A stretch of 64,000 bases of DNA from Verrucomicrobiota bacterium (GTDB lineage: Bacteria > Verrucomicrobiota > Verrucomicrobiia > CAIQCK01). Positions 9,255-17,495 of the stretch are shown in pieces. The stretch covers positions 310,001 to 374,000 of the forward strand of contig JACRJX010000029.1 of NCBI GenBank assembly GCA_016235595.1, in the 5' to 3' direction. The notes beneath the pieces were generated by a model. The model was given only the letters and a program-made list of their open reading frames with translations, had not been told where the DNA came from and searched no databases. Position 1 is the stretch's first letter. Every line of letters starts with the position of its first letter. Both the position numbers and the translations under genes were made by a program.

Positions 9255-10247
9255 ATGAACTCAACGCCAGCGCGCCGCTCACTGAATTCACAGACTTCAC
9301 GCAGAGACTTCATCGCAGCCACAACAGGCGCCATAGGCGCGGCTTCCCTGGGTTGGACCCGCGCAGCCGCGCAGGCTCCGGCTCGCCAAAGTGAAAAGAA
9401 TGGCAAAGGCATTCGGGTCGGGATGTTGACGATGCCGGTAACCAAGCTGCCATTTGGAGAGGTGCTTGACATGGCCAAGCGATGCCATATTGCCGCGCTG
9501 GAGGTTGTGGCCCATCCAGCCAGTAAGCACGTTGACCCGATGACGTTCGGGCCGGCGGAAGCGGAGAACATCAAGAAGATGCTGGCGGCGCAAGGGCTGG
9601 AAATCAGCAGCCTGTCGAACTACATGAATCCGCTGGCGCTGGGGAAGGCCGAGGAGTTCCAGAACATTTTGAAGAAGACGATTGATGCCGCCGTGCTGTT
9701 GGGAGTCCCGACCGTCTGCACGAATACGGGTGTCCCGCAGGAGAAAGAGAAGGCGAACAAGATCGGGCTGATCAAGAAGGTGGTGTCGAAGATTTTCCGG
9801 CCGATTCTGGACCACGCAAAGGAGAAGGGAATCAAGATCGCGGTGGAGAACTGGTTTGCCACCTGCCTCCAGGGTCTGGACACGTTCGACTGTCTGTTTG
9901 AGACCATTCCCGACGAGCACTTCGGGCTGAATTACGATCCGTCGCATCTGGTCCACCAGCAGTGCGACTACAGGGTGCCGGTGACGAAGTTCAGCAAGCG
10001 CATTTTCCATACGCACGCGAAGGATTGCCTGGTGGATGTTCAGAAGCGGAGCTATGTGGGCGTGCTCGGCAACGGCTGGTGGCGGTATGTGATTCCCGGC
10101 TACGGCGACATCCAGTGGGGCGAATACATCAGCTTGCTGCGCGATGTCGGCTACAAGGGCGTGCTCAGCATTGAGCACGAGGACCGGACCTTCGGTCCTG
10201 AGGAAGGTTTCCGTCACGGCGCGCGTTATCTGAACCAGTTCTGCTGA
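9255..10247 (+). CDS. Tat-exported sugar phosphate isomerase/epimerase-like protein
   Basis: The ATG at 9255 is preferred over an upstream in-frame start at 9195 because the Tat motif TSRRDFIAATTGAIGAA then lies at a normal distance from the N-terminus (330 residues). The signal ends near AAAQAPA. Xylose isomerase-like barrel features follow: AVENWFATC, NYDPSHLVH, HTHAKDC and LSIEHED carry the Glu, Asp and His residues expected at the metal site. It is paralogous in fold to the genes at 8226 and 19057, but the sequences are well diverged. An epimerase, isomerase or keto-sugar lyase role is possible; the substrate cannot be told. Confidence 0.82.
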   Translation: MNSTPARRSLNSQTSRRDFIAATTGAIGAASLGWTRAAAQAPARQSEKNGKGIRVGMLTMPVTKLPFGEVLDMAKRCHIAALEVVAHPASKHVDPMTFGPAEAENIKKMLAAQGLEISSLSNYMNPLALGKAEEFQNILKKTIDAAVLLGVPTVCTNTGVPQEKEKANKIGLIKKVVSKIFRPILDHAKEKGIKIAVENWFATCLQGLDTFDCLFETIPDEHFGLNYDPSHLVHQQCDYRVPVTKFSKRIFHTHAKDCLVDVQKRSYVGVLGNGWWRYVIPGYGDIQWGEYISLLRDVGYKGVLSIEHEDRTFGPEEGFRHGARYLNQFC

Positions 10248-10353
10248 GTCGTCGCCGGACCCCATCTCTGCGGTTCGCGCCGGGCAGATTCTGCGCTTGT
10301 GCCGGATAAATGGGTCACTATGCTCCGGCATAGTTCGATCCAACCTGAAAGCC

Positions 10354-13335
10354 ATGAAAACCAAGCGCGCAATGTGGGTCATCCTGCCAGTGGCGATGTT
10401 ACTCCTGCTTCAGGAGTCGGCCATTTCGGCATCACCAGAAATCCGAAGCCTGAACCGGCTGCCAGCCGGGTTTCCAGCGATGGAGCAGAGCGCGCGGGAT
10501 TTGCCCGTGATCGCGCAGGCCGATGTGGTGGTGGCCGGCGGCGGGCTTGCCGGCGTCGGCGCGGCGTTGCGCGCGGCGCGCGAGGGGCGTTCGGTGATTC
10601 TGGTCGAGGAGCGGAACTGTCTGGCGCACGAGGCGACGGTGGCTTGGGATTGTGAGTTGGGCGAAACAGGGCCGGTGACTTCAGGTTTGCTCGACACACT
10701 TAAGAAAGGGGGTGTCGTCAAAGGCGGCATGTTGAATCCCCTGAAACTCAAGACTGCGATTCACCAGGCAGTGGCTGCCCAGCAGCGGATTCGTGTCTTG
10801 TTCTTCTCGCTGCCGGCGGGCGTGGTCATGGAGGGCAATCGCGTTTGCGGATTGGTGATCGTCAACCACGCCGGCAGGCAGATTGTTTCCGGCCGCGCCG
10901 TGGTGGATGCCACGGAGCAGTCCCGCATCGCGGTGGCCGCGGGTGCGAAGTTCGACGGGAACAAGCGCAGCGAGCGGACCGTCAGACGGCTTGCGACCAT
11001 CTCTCCGAAACCGGAGCCGGAGATCGCGCGTTCGGTGGAGGCCGCTGGTGGTTTGAAAAACTGCTCGGTGACGGTCGGCCCGCAATACGTCGAGATTGGC
11101 TGGAAGATGCCCGCCACCGACGACATCGCGGCCGATTGGTCGCGCGGTCAGGCCGCCACATTGAGCATGTGTTTCGCGTTGCGCGACGCGATGACCAAGA
11201 GCGGGATACTCATCAAGGAGTTTGCGGTCAGTCCTGAGATAACGATGAACGACGAACGGCGCGTGTGCTGTCGGGCCACTGAGGGTGGGGCCGCTTGTCT
11301 GCCGGAAGGCATCGAGGGATTGGTGATGGCAACACCTGCTCGGGCGCGCGCGGGTGCCGCGGCATTGCTTGGCGCTGGAGAGACAGCCGGGAAGATCGCC
11401 GCCGAGAGCGCACAGAAGGAAAAGAGTCCGGGCCAGGCATCCGAACCGGCCGCGTCATCGGCAGGTGACGCCACGCGGCCACAGGTCAAAGAGTTGTTGG
11501 CTGGGCCGGAAACGGGCGTGCATTATCAACGGCTGCGCCAGGACGCGCAACGGTTGCCGGTAGCGATGCAGTGCGACGTGATCGTCGTGGGCGGAGGCAC
11601 GTCGGGCGCGTTTGCCGCCATCGCGGCGGCGCGGCAGAAGGCCAAAGTGGTCATGGTGGAGGTGCTGCCAAATCTCGGCGGCACCAGCAGCAACCGCGTC
11701 AATACGTACTATTGGGGTGTGCCGTGGAAGAGCGCGTTATCGGAGCAAGTGGATGAAGGCATCTCCACGCGACAGAACACAGGGCCTGGCGGTCTGGAAA
11801 AGGTCTCGTTTTCGGGCGAGGAAAAGAAGCGCGCATTGCAGGAACTAGCCCTGAAGGCCGGCGTGCAGATCTTCTATCGCAGCTTCGGCGCCGGTGTCGT
11901 TGTCGAAGGCAACCGCGTCATCGGGGTGGTGGTCGAGAACGCTTCCGGCCGGCAAGTGATCCTCGCGAAGAATGTCGTGGACGCCACGGGCCACGCTGAC
12001 CTCGCAGCCGCCGCCGGCGCGGCGTTTGAGAAGGGCCGGCCAAAGGATGGTTTCCTCCACGAGGCCGAACACGGCCCGCTGCGGGATTCCACCGATGCCG
12101 AGGACCTCTCGAAGTATTATCTACAGAGACCGTCCTACGCGCTCAGCCTCAACATCCGCGAGAGCCGCCGCATCTGCGGTGATTACACGCTGACCTTTGA
12201 CGATGTGATTCATGGCCGCCGTTTCCCTGACGTCGTGGCCCGCTGGCGCTCCAACTACGACAGCCATTTCCCCCATTCGGCCAACCAGGACGACGCAGCG
12301 CAGGACTGGATCGCTATCTTCGGCTTGTTCCGCAAACCCATCCTTGGCGACATTCCTTACCGCTGTCTGCTGCCGAAGGGTTTGGAAAACATCCTCGTCG
12401 TGGGCAAGGCATACTCCGCAACCCACGACGCGTTGATCGGCGCCCGCATGCAGCGCGACCTTCAGCACCTCGGCGAAGCCGCCGGCGTGGCGGCGGTCAT
12501 GGCGTGCCGCGCCGGAGTCCCGCCGCGCCTGCTCCCAATGTCGAGTCTGCAATCGGAATTGGTCCGGCTCGGCGTGCTGCGGACCGAGGACCTCGCTGAA
12601 ACACCGGCCGCGCCCCCGAACGTTGCAGAGCTCGCGGCGTGTCTGGGCACGAAACAATCGCTCGATGCGATGGTGGAACTCTACCTCGCCGGCGAACGCG
12701 CGGTTCCTGTGCTCAAGCCGATTCTCAGCTCTGCCGATGCCACCGCGCGCACGGAAGCGGCGTTGGTGCTCGGGATGTTGCGTCAGCGCGACTCGGTTCC
12801 GGCGCTGCTGGACGTGCTCGCCCGGCGCGACTCGCAGAGGTTCAAATTCACGCTGACGAACGCCTCCAGCCGTCCTTCCGTGCCGGCGTTCCACGCGGCG
12901 GTGATTTTGCTGGGCCGGATGCAGGCCAGGGAAGCCGCCGGGCCGATCGCCGGCCTGCTGCGCGACCCGAAGCAATGTCCGCCCGAACTGGCGTCGTTTG
13001 CGATCACCGCCCTCGCGAAGATAGGAGATCGCGCCGCCGTCGACGCCATCAAACCGTATCTGGATATCAGCGAGCCGGCCGAGTTGTGGAATGAGAACAC
13101 CGGCTTTGAGCGGCACTGGGGCATCCGCACCAACGCCGCGCGCGCGCTGGCGAAGCTGGGCGATGACTCGGGTGTCCCGATGCTCATCGGTCTCCTCGCC
13201 GCTGATCAAGTGTTGCTGCGAAACCACGCCCAACAACTATTGGAGGAAATCAGTGGCTGTTCATTTGGCAAAGACCGCAAGGCTTGGAAGAAATGGTGGA
13301 AGCAGCGGTCGCACGACCGCAAACCGGTGAAGTAG
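10354..13335 (+). CDS. Exported double FAD-dependent oxidoreductase with HEAT-repeat C-terminus
   Basis: This 993-residue protein starts at the ATG at 10354, which opens a hydrophobic signal (WVILPVAMLLLLQESAISA). Two FAD_oxidored-type modules lie in tandem. Module 1 has its dinucleotide fold at VVVAGGGLAGVGAALRA (GGG at 62-64). Module 2 has VIVVGGGTSGAFAAIAA (GGG at 413-415), EVLPNLGGTSS and RESRRICGDY. Module 1 is shorter but keeps its own GGGLAG and NDERRVCC motifs, so it appears to be a diverged duplicate. From about residue 765 the chain carries HEAT/PBS-lyase-like repeats (EAALVLGMLRQRDSVPALLDVL, given here as EAALVLGML then RQRDSVPALLDVL). It probably oxidises a sugar-like substrate together with the neighbouring TIM-barrel proteins. 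How FAD reaches the periplasm is not evident, as no Tat motif is seen. Confidence 0.8.
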   Translation: MKTKRAMWVILPVAMLLLLQESAISASPEIRSLNRLPAGFPAMEQSARDLPVIAQADVVVAGGGLAGVGAALRAAREGRSVILVEERNCLAHEATVAWDCELGETGPVTSGLLDTLKKGGVVKGGMLNPLKLKTAIHQAVAAQQRIRVLFFSLPAGVVMEGNRVCGLVIVNHAGRQIVSGRAVVDATEQSRIAVAAGAKFDGNKRSERTVRRLATISPKPEPEIARSVEAAGGLKNCSVTVGPQYVEIGWKMPATDDIAADWSRGQAATLSMCFALRDAMTKSGILIKEFAVSPEITMNDERRVCCRATEGGAACLPEGIEGLVMATPARARAGAAALLGAGETAGKIAAESAQKEKSPGQASEPAASSAGDATRPQVKELLAGPETGVHYQRLRQDAQRLPVAMQCDVIVVGGGTSGAFAAIAAARQKAKVVMVEVLPNLGGTSSNRVNTYYWGVPWKSALSEQVDEGISTRQNTGPGGLEKVSFSGEEKKRALQELALKAGVQIFYRSFGAGVVVEGNRVIGVVVENASGRQVILAKNVVDATGHADLAAAAGAAFEKGRPKDGFLHEAEHGPLRDSTDAEDLSKYYLQRPSYALSLNIRESRRICGDYTLTFDDVIHGRRFPDVVARWRSNYDSHFPHSANQDDAAQDWIAIFGLFRKPILGDIPYRCLLPKGLENILVVGKAYSATHDALIGARMQRDLQHLGEAAGVAAVMACRAGVPPRLLPMSSLQSELVRLGVLRTEDLAETPAAPPNVAELAACLGTKQSLDAMVELYLAGERAVPVLKPILSSADATARTEAALVLGMLRQRDSVPALLDVLARRDSQRFKFTLTNASSRPSVPAFHAAVILLGRMQAREAAGPIAGLLRDPKQCPPELASFAITALAKIGDRAAVDAIKPYLDISEPAELWNENTGFERHWGIRTNAARALAKLGDDSGVPMLIGLLAADQVLLRNHAQQLLEEISGCSFGKDRKAWKKWWKQRSHDRKPVK

Positions 13336-13348
13336 CGCGATTCACCGG

Positions 13349-13364
13349 GGCGGCTTGAACCGCC
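13349..13364. terminator. Possible bidirectional hairpin between convergent genes
   Basis: GGCGG-CTTGAA-CCGCC lies in the 53-base gap between the converging FAD oxidoreductase and chagasin-like genes. The stem is only 5 bp and there is no clear T-run, so this is a weak terminator candidate based mainly on position. Confidence 0.25.
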
Positions 13365-13388
13365 GCAGCGGCCATCCTCCGCATCTTC

Positions 13389-13790
13389 TCACTTGGAATC
13401 TATCTGAAGCGTGAAGGTTTGAGCGGGCGCAACGTCCTTCTCCCAGACCCTGTGGTAGGTGATCTTCAGCGTCGTCTGACCCTTTCCGACAATGTTGAAC
13501 GTGTAGTGCTGCACACCGCCGGAACCAGTCAGTTGCGGTTGGTTGGGAGTGTATTGAGAACCTGCGGGCTGGAGGATGCTCTTGTCGCAGGTGACGATGT
13601 TCCACGAGTAGCCGGTCGTGTAGTTGCCTTTCAGACTGATGTCGAATGTGGTCCCGGGTGATGTCGCGAACGTCTTGCCCGAATCAGTTTCTGTGAAACT
13701 TTCACTGCCCTTGTTGTCCCTCGTGGAACACGCGGAGGAGAAAGCCGCCAGACCCGCCGCGAGTGCCATGACCAGTATTCTTCTATTCAT
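13389..13790 (-). CDS. Chagasin-like (family I42) cysteine protease inhibitor, exported
   Basis: This 133-residue protein has an AAGGAG Shine-Dalgarno sequence 8 bases before the ATG and an N-terminal signal ending in FSSAC-S, suggesting a lipoprotein, although the lipobox is not canonical. The mature part carries the three binding loops of the I42 family: NYTTGY at 56-61 (family NPTTGY), GSGG at 89-92 (GxGG) and HRVWE at 113-117 (RPWE-like). These loops wedge into the active site of papain-like cysteine proteases, and the beta-rich composition fits the immunoglobulin-like fold. No protease gene is adjacent, so the target is unknown; it could be a host, prey or own exported peptidase. Confidence 0.85.
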   Translation of the reverse strand: MNRRILVMALAAGLAAFSSACSTRDNKGSESFTETDSGKTFATSPGTTFDISLKGNYTTGYSWNIVTCDKSILQPAGSQYTPNQPQLTGSGGVQHYTFNIVGKGQTTLKITYHRVWEKDVAPAQTFTLQIDSK

Positions 13791-14184
13791 ACGCGATCTC
13801 CTTTCGATTTCTTTCCACGAGTGCCCGCAGTCGCAGAAGCAAAGCTACGAAGCCGCCTCAAGCTCGCTGAACGCGATCACGAAGGTAATGGTTTGAGTGC
13901 AGGGAACATTCTGCCGATATGATAATCATGAGTCCGAATTTGATGTCTAATAAATGGTGGCGAATTGCCGCCTACATCTGTTGCATCGGTCTTTGCGTTC
14001 TCCACGGGCATGTTTCCCGCCTCGGCTTTTTTCTCTCTGGCATCTATCGCCAGCTGTAGATAGCGCCGTACCCGCAAATCTCCGGTCCAGCCAACAGTTG
14101 TAGTCAGCACTTCCTAACGGTGTTGTTTTTGCCGCCGCGGCGCGGAGGCGAACGTCCTCTGCGAGCGATGACACTCGTTTCAGT
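13791..14184. other. Intergenic region without a convincing gene
   Basis: These 394 bases separate the chagasin-like gene from the broken malQ, both on the minus strand. The part next to 13791 contains the inhibitor's ribosome binding site. A GC-rich inverted region near 14133-14150 is followed, in the minus-strand sense, by A rather than T residues, so it is not a terminator for malQ. I see no RNA gene or known repeat. Confidence 0.5.
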
Positions 14185-15723
14185 TTACGAGTGAGGAGTC
14201 GCCCTCTTTGCCGCGCGGCCATAGACCTCCGTCATCTCGCCAAGCCGGTCCAGTGCCGCGCCGGTCAGTTGGTGCTCGGCGAAACGCCAGCGCCACCAGC
14301 CGGAGGACTGGCCTGGGAAGTTCATCCGTGTTTCCGTGCCGAGGTTCAGCACGTCCTGCAACGGCGCGATGGCGAGGTCGGCCACCGACGACCATGCCAG
14401 GCGCATCAGTTCCCGGCTCACGTTGCGGCCGTCGCAGTGCCGTCCCACGTAGCGGCGCAGCAACGCGCGTTCTTTCCGCGATGCCTTGGCGAACCAGCCG
14501 CGCGTCGTGTCGTTGTCGTGCGTGCCGGTATAGACAATCGTGTTGCGCTCGTAGTTGTGCGGCAGGAAACGATTTTCGACCGCGCCGCCGAACGCGAACT
14601 GGAGGATCCTCATGCCGGGGAAGTTGAAACGCGCGCGCAGCGCGTCCACCGCAGGCGTGATGACGCCGAGGTCTTAGGCAATGATTGGCAGCGGGCCCAG
14701 CGTCGCGCGCAGCTTGTCGAACAAATCCGCGCCCGGCCCTTTCACCCAATGGCCACGCTGTGCTGTGGCATCGCCGCCAGGCACCTGCCACGCCGCCTCG
14801 AAACCGCGAAAATGATCCACGCGCACCACATCCACCATTTGGAGCGTCGCCCGCACCCGGGCGATCCACCATGCATAACCGGTCCGCTTCATCGCTTTCC
14901 AGTCGTAGTGCGGATTGCCCCAAAGCTGGCCGGTTTTGCTGAAGTAATCCGGCGGCACGCCCGCGACCACTTTCGGCCGACGCCGCTCGTCGAGCAGGAA
15001 CTCCGTCGGCCGGCTCCATACGTCGGAGGAATCGCCGGAAACAAAGATCGGGATGTCACCGATGAGCTTCACACCGCGGGCATTGGCGTAGGACTTCAGC
15101 GCGCGCCACTGCCGGAAGAACAGGAACTGGCGGAACTCGTGCTGGCGGACGGCTTCTCTCAGCGACTTCGCGATCCGCGCGAGCGTCGCCGGCCTGCGCT
15201 CGACCAGTTCCGGCTCCCATTCGGACCAACTCGTGCCGTCGTGCGCCTCCTTCAACGCCATGAAAAGCGCGAAATCCTTCAGCCAGCTCTTCTCCTCCGC
15301 GCAAAACTTCTCAAATTCCCGCTTCAGCCGCCGCGCCGCGCCGCGTTTGAAGTTCTCCCATGCCCGCGCCAGCAGTCCGGCCTTGAACGGAATCGCTGCG
15401 CCGAAGTCCACGCGCCGCGTCTCGAACGACCGATTCGCGACGTCGCGGCGGCGCAACAGGCCGTCCTCCACAAGATCGTCCGGGCTGATGAGATTCGGGT
15501 TGCCGGCGAACGTGGACAAACACTGGTAAGGCGAGTCGGCGCAGCCCGTGGGCGATAGCGGCAGTATTTGCCACCACTGTTGTTTCGCTCGCGCGAGCGC
15601 ATCCACCCACGCGCGCGCCGCCGGGCCGAGATCGCCGATGCCGCAAGAGCCGGGCAGCGAGGTCGGATGCAGCAGCACACCCGCTGAGCGGGATTGAAAT
15701 GGAGTTGGATTCACCTTCGTCAT
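14185..15723 (-). pseudogene. malQ: 4-alpha-glucanotransferase (amylomaltase, GH77) interrupted at the catalytic Glu codon
   Basis: MalQ moves alpha-1,4-glucan segments between maltodextrins. Read from the ATG at 15723, the frame encodes a full-length GH77 protein of 512 positions with one in-frame TAA at 14674-14676. The two halves are in the same frame and join without loss: ...GPLPIIA, stop, DLGVITPAV... The usual sequence is AEDLGVITP, so the stop replaces a GAA at position 350. The other catalytic residues are intact: nucleophile Asp303 in RVDHFRG and Asp405 in THDNDTT. From known amylomaltase structures (Asp293, Glu340, Asp395 in the Thermus enzyme), each residue is offset by ten here, so the lost residue is the general acid/base. 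The rest shows no decay (GVPPDYFS, FLPHNY, ARMNFPG). It is a fresh pseudogene, a base-call error, or less likely readthrough. It follows dciA by 83 bases. Confidence 0.9.
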
Positions 15724-15806
15724 GCTTGTCCCGAGTTTTCCAAGGCACGCAAAGTAGGCTGCGCGCCGGGCCAAGGCAATGCAAAAGCGGCAACGCCGCC
15801 GCGGAC

Positions 15807-16190
15807 TCAACCTATCACACGGAAGTTGATGTCGCGGACGCGGCGGGCGCCGAATCGCTTCTGCAACCGCGCAAGAATGTCGCGCTTCAACGCCCCGCGC
15901 AGTTCCTGATGGATCGCGGGGTTCGTTATACCGACGGTGAGCACGCCGTAGCGCAGCCCATGCGGGATGGAATGCCTCGCCAGCACCGGCCCGACAAGCT
16001 CCGACCACGCCGCGGCCACCTCCGCCTCGTCGAGTTGCTCACCCAGCTTCAACTGCCCGAGCGCGGCCGTCACGAGCTGGCGCGCAGGCTGGGCCGTGTC
16101 GGCGGTCAGCGAGGCCAGATCGCTCGGCAGCGTCGGCCGCCACGCGCGCAGCGCGCGCTCGACGCTTCCTTCTTTGCGTGGGCGTTTCAT
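15807..16190 (-). CDS. dciA: DUF721 protein, likely DciA-type replicative helicase loader
   Basis: This small basic protein of 127 residues has the DUF721 pattern: AWSELVGPVLARHSIPHGLR, then GVLTVGITNPAIHQELRG, then a helix with KRDILARLQKRFG and a final INFRVIG. DciA proteins help load the DnaB helicase in bacteria that lack DnaC; this is known for the family and inferred here. The very basic N-terminus (MKRPRKEG) would fit DNA contact. It shares the minus strand with the broken malQ downstream and is divergent from the DUF3592 gene. Confidence 0.75.
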   Translation of the reverse strand: MKRPRKEGSVERALRAWRPTLPSDLASLTADTAQPARQLVTAALGQLKLGEQLDEAEVAAAWSELVGPVLARHSIPHGLRYGVLTVGITNPAIHQELRGALKRDILARLQKRFGARRVRDINFRVIG

Positions 16191-16346
16191 TGCATCGCGT
16201 GTTTAGCAACTGGCAGCAACCGCGACAACCGCATAATCGACGGCCGCGCCGAAAACCTTGACCACGCGTGGTGACAGCGGCAGAGTGGCCACGGTTGGCG
16301 CGGGAAATGCACACGCGCGTGGTCGTGGATGCTGTGGAAGGAGATT

Positions 16347-17486
16347 ATGAGAGTCTTCATTGCCCTGTTCACGCTCATTCCCCTGATCTTCATGGGCGTC
16401 GGCCTCGGCGGCGTCTGGAATCAGCATTGGAAAATCACCCATTATCTGCGTGCGCGGGCGACGGTGACTTCCGCCGAGGTTCAGTCGCACACTTCACGCA
16501 GCAGCAACGGCGGCACGAGCACCTCCTACAGCCCGGAGGTGAAATACACCTACGAGGTGTCCGGCCGCACGTTTGCCAGCGAGAAGGTTCTGCCGTTGGA
16601 CATCAGTGCAAGCCGTTCATGGGCGGAAGAGATTGTCGGGCGCTATCAGCCGGGGAAGACTGCGGAGGCGTTTTTCAACCCAGCGGATCCGGCGGACGCG
16701 TTTCTGGTCAGGCAATACAGTTTCTTCCCATATTTCTTCGTCTTGTTTCCCCTGATCTTCCTGGCGGTTGCGGCAGGCGTCGGGTTTGGCATGCGGAGGC
16801 GGACCATCCTGCCACCAGTGGCGCAGCCGGATGGTTGGTTTGAGGTCAGGCCATTGAGCAGTGTGGCAGCGCGCGGTCAACGGTGGCTGATCGTTGCGAG
16901 TGTGTGGCTGGGAGTCTGCGCGCTGGTCTGCGGCCATTACTTCGTCGTGGCGACGCGGCCCTATGAAATGTTTGGGATCGTCGTCAGTCTCGTCTTTGGC
17001 GCCATCGGCTGTGCGCCGTTGGGGATGGCGATCTACTTCATGGTCCTGAGCCGCCAGGTCACAGATGCGAGGGTCTTCGTTAACACGCCGCGTTTCGTGC
17101 TGGGCGAGGATGTGGCCGTGCTGGTCCGGCAGCCGGTGCTCGCGGACCTGGAGGTCAAAGAGATGACCGTCAGCCTCGTCTGCCGGGAAACCTACGAGAC
17201 CCGGTCTGGCAACAAGAGGAGCATTGGCACGCGGGATTGTTTCCGTGATAGCGCCGTCGTCATGCAGAATCAACGGGCGCACTCCCGCGAGACGTTGTCG
17301 GCGACGCGCGAACTGCGGCTTCCCTCAAACTACCAGCCGAGCACATGGCCCGGCGAGAAGAGCTATCCACGGTTCGACTGGCTGATCGAAGTGAAAGCCG
17401 ACATTCCCCATGGCCCGGATTACCTCGGGAAGTTCCCGCTTGTGGTCGTCAGTCCCGCCATACCGACGTCCGGCGCGACGGCGTAG
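16347..17486 (+). CDS. DUF3592 membrane protein
   Basis: The ATG at 16347 follows GAAGGAGA at a proper distance, so it is preferred to an in-frame start 18 bases upstream; the protein has 379 residues. A first transmembrane helix (FIALFTLIPLIFMGVGLGG) is followed by a DUF3592 beta domain at about 35-120. This contains VKYTYEVSGRTFASEKV, YQPGKTAEAFFNP and DPADAFLV, the family's usual 'Y-x-V-x-G ... Y-x-x-G ... YNPxxP' order. Another hydrophobic hairpin, a further membrane pair (about 180-240) and a C-terminal beta region follow. The biochemical role of the family is unknown. It converges on the DUF2851 gene with a 9-base gap. Confidence 0.75.
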   Translation: MRVFIALFTLIPLIFMGVGLGGVWNQHWKITHYLRARATVTSAEVQSHTSRSSNGGTSTSYSPEVKYTYEVSGRTFASEKVLPLDISASRSWAEEIVGRYQPGKTAEAFFNPADPADAFLVRQYSFFPYFFVLFPLIFLAVAAGVGFGMRRRTILPPVAQPDGWFEVRPLSSVAARGQRWLIVASVWLGVCALVCGHYFVVATRPYEMFGIVVSLVFGAIGCAPLGMAIYFMVLSRQVTDARVFVNTPRFVLGEDVAVLVRQPVLADLEVKEMTVSLVCRETYETRSGNKRSIGTRDCFRDSAVVMQNQRAHSRETLSATRELRLPSNYQPSTWPGEKSYPRFDWLIEVKADIPHGPDYLGKFPLVVVSPAIPTSGATA

Positions 17487-17495
17487 CGCGCGGCA

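Noticed and set aside
14130..14150. GC-rich inverted region as intrinsic terminator of malQ
   Set aside because: In the minus-strand sense the stem is followed by A residues, not T, so it cannot act as an intrinsic terminator for that gene.
14674..14676. Selenocysteine or pyrrolysine readthrough as the cause of the malQ stop
   Set aside because: The codon is TAA, not TGA or TAG, and the lost residue is Glu; no recoding structure is evident.
14191..15558. Long open frame on the plus strand opposite malQ (455 codons)
   Set aside because: It mirrors the codon structure of a GC-rich gene on the other strand and shows Arg/Pro/His-rich low-complexity sequence with no family resemblance.
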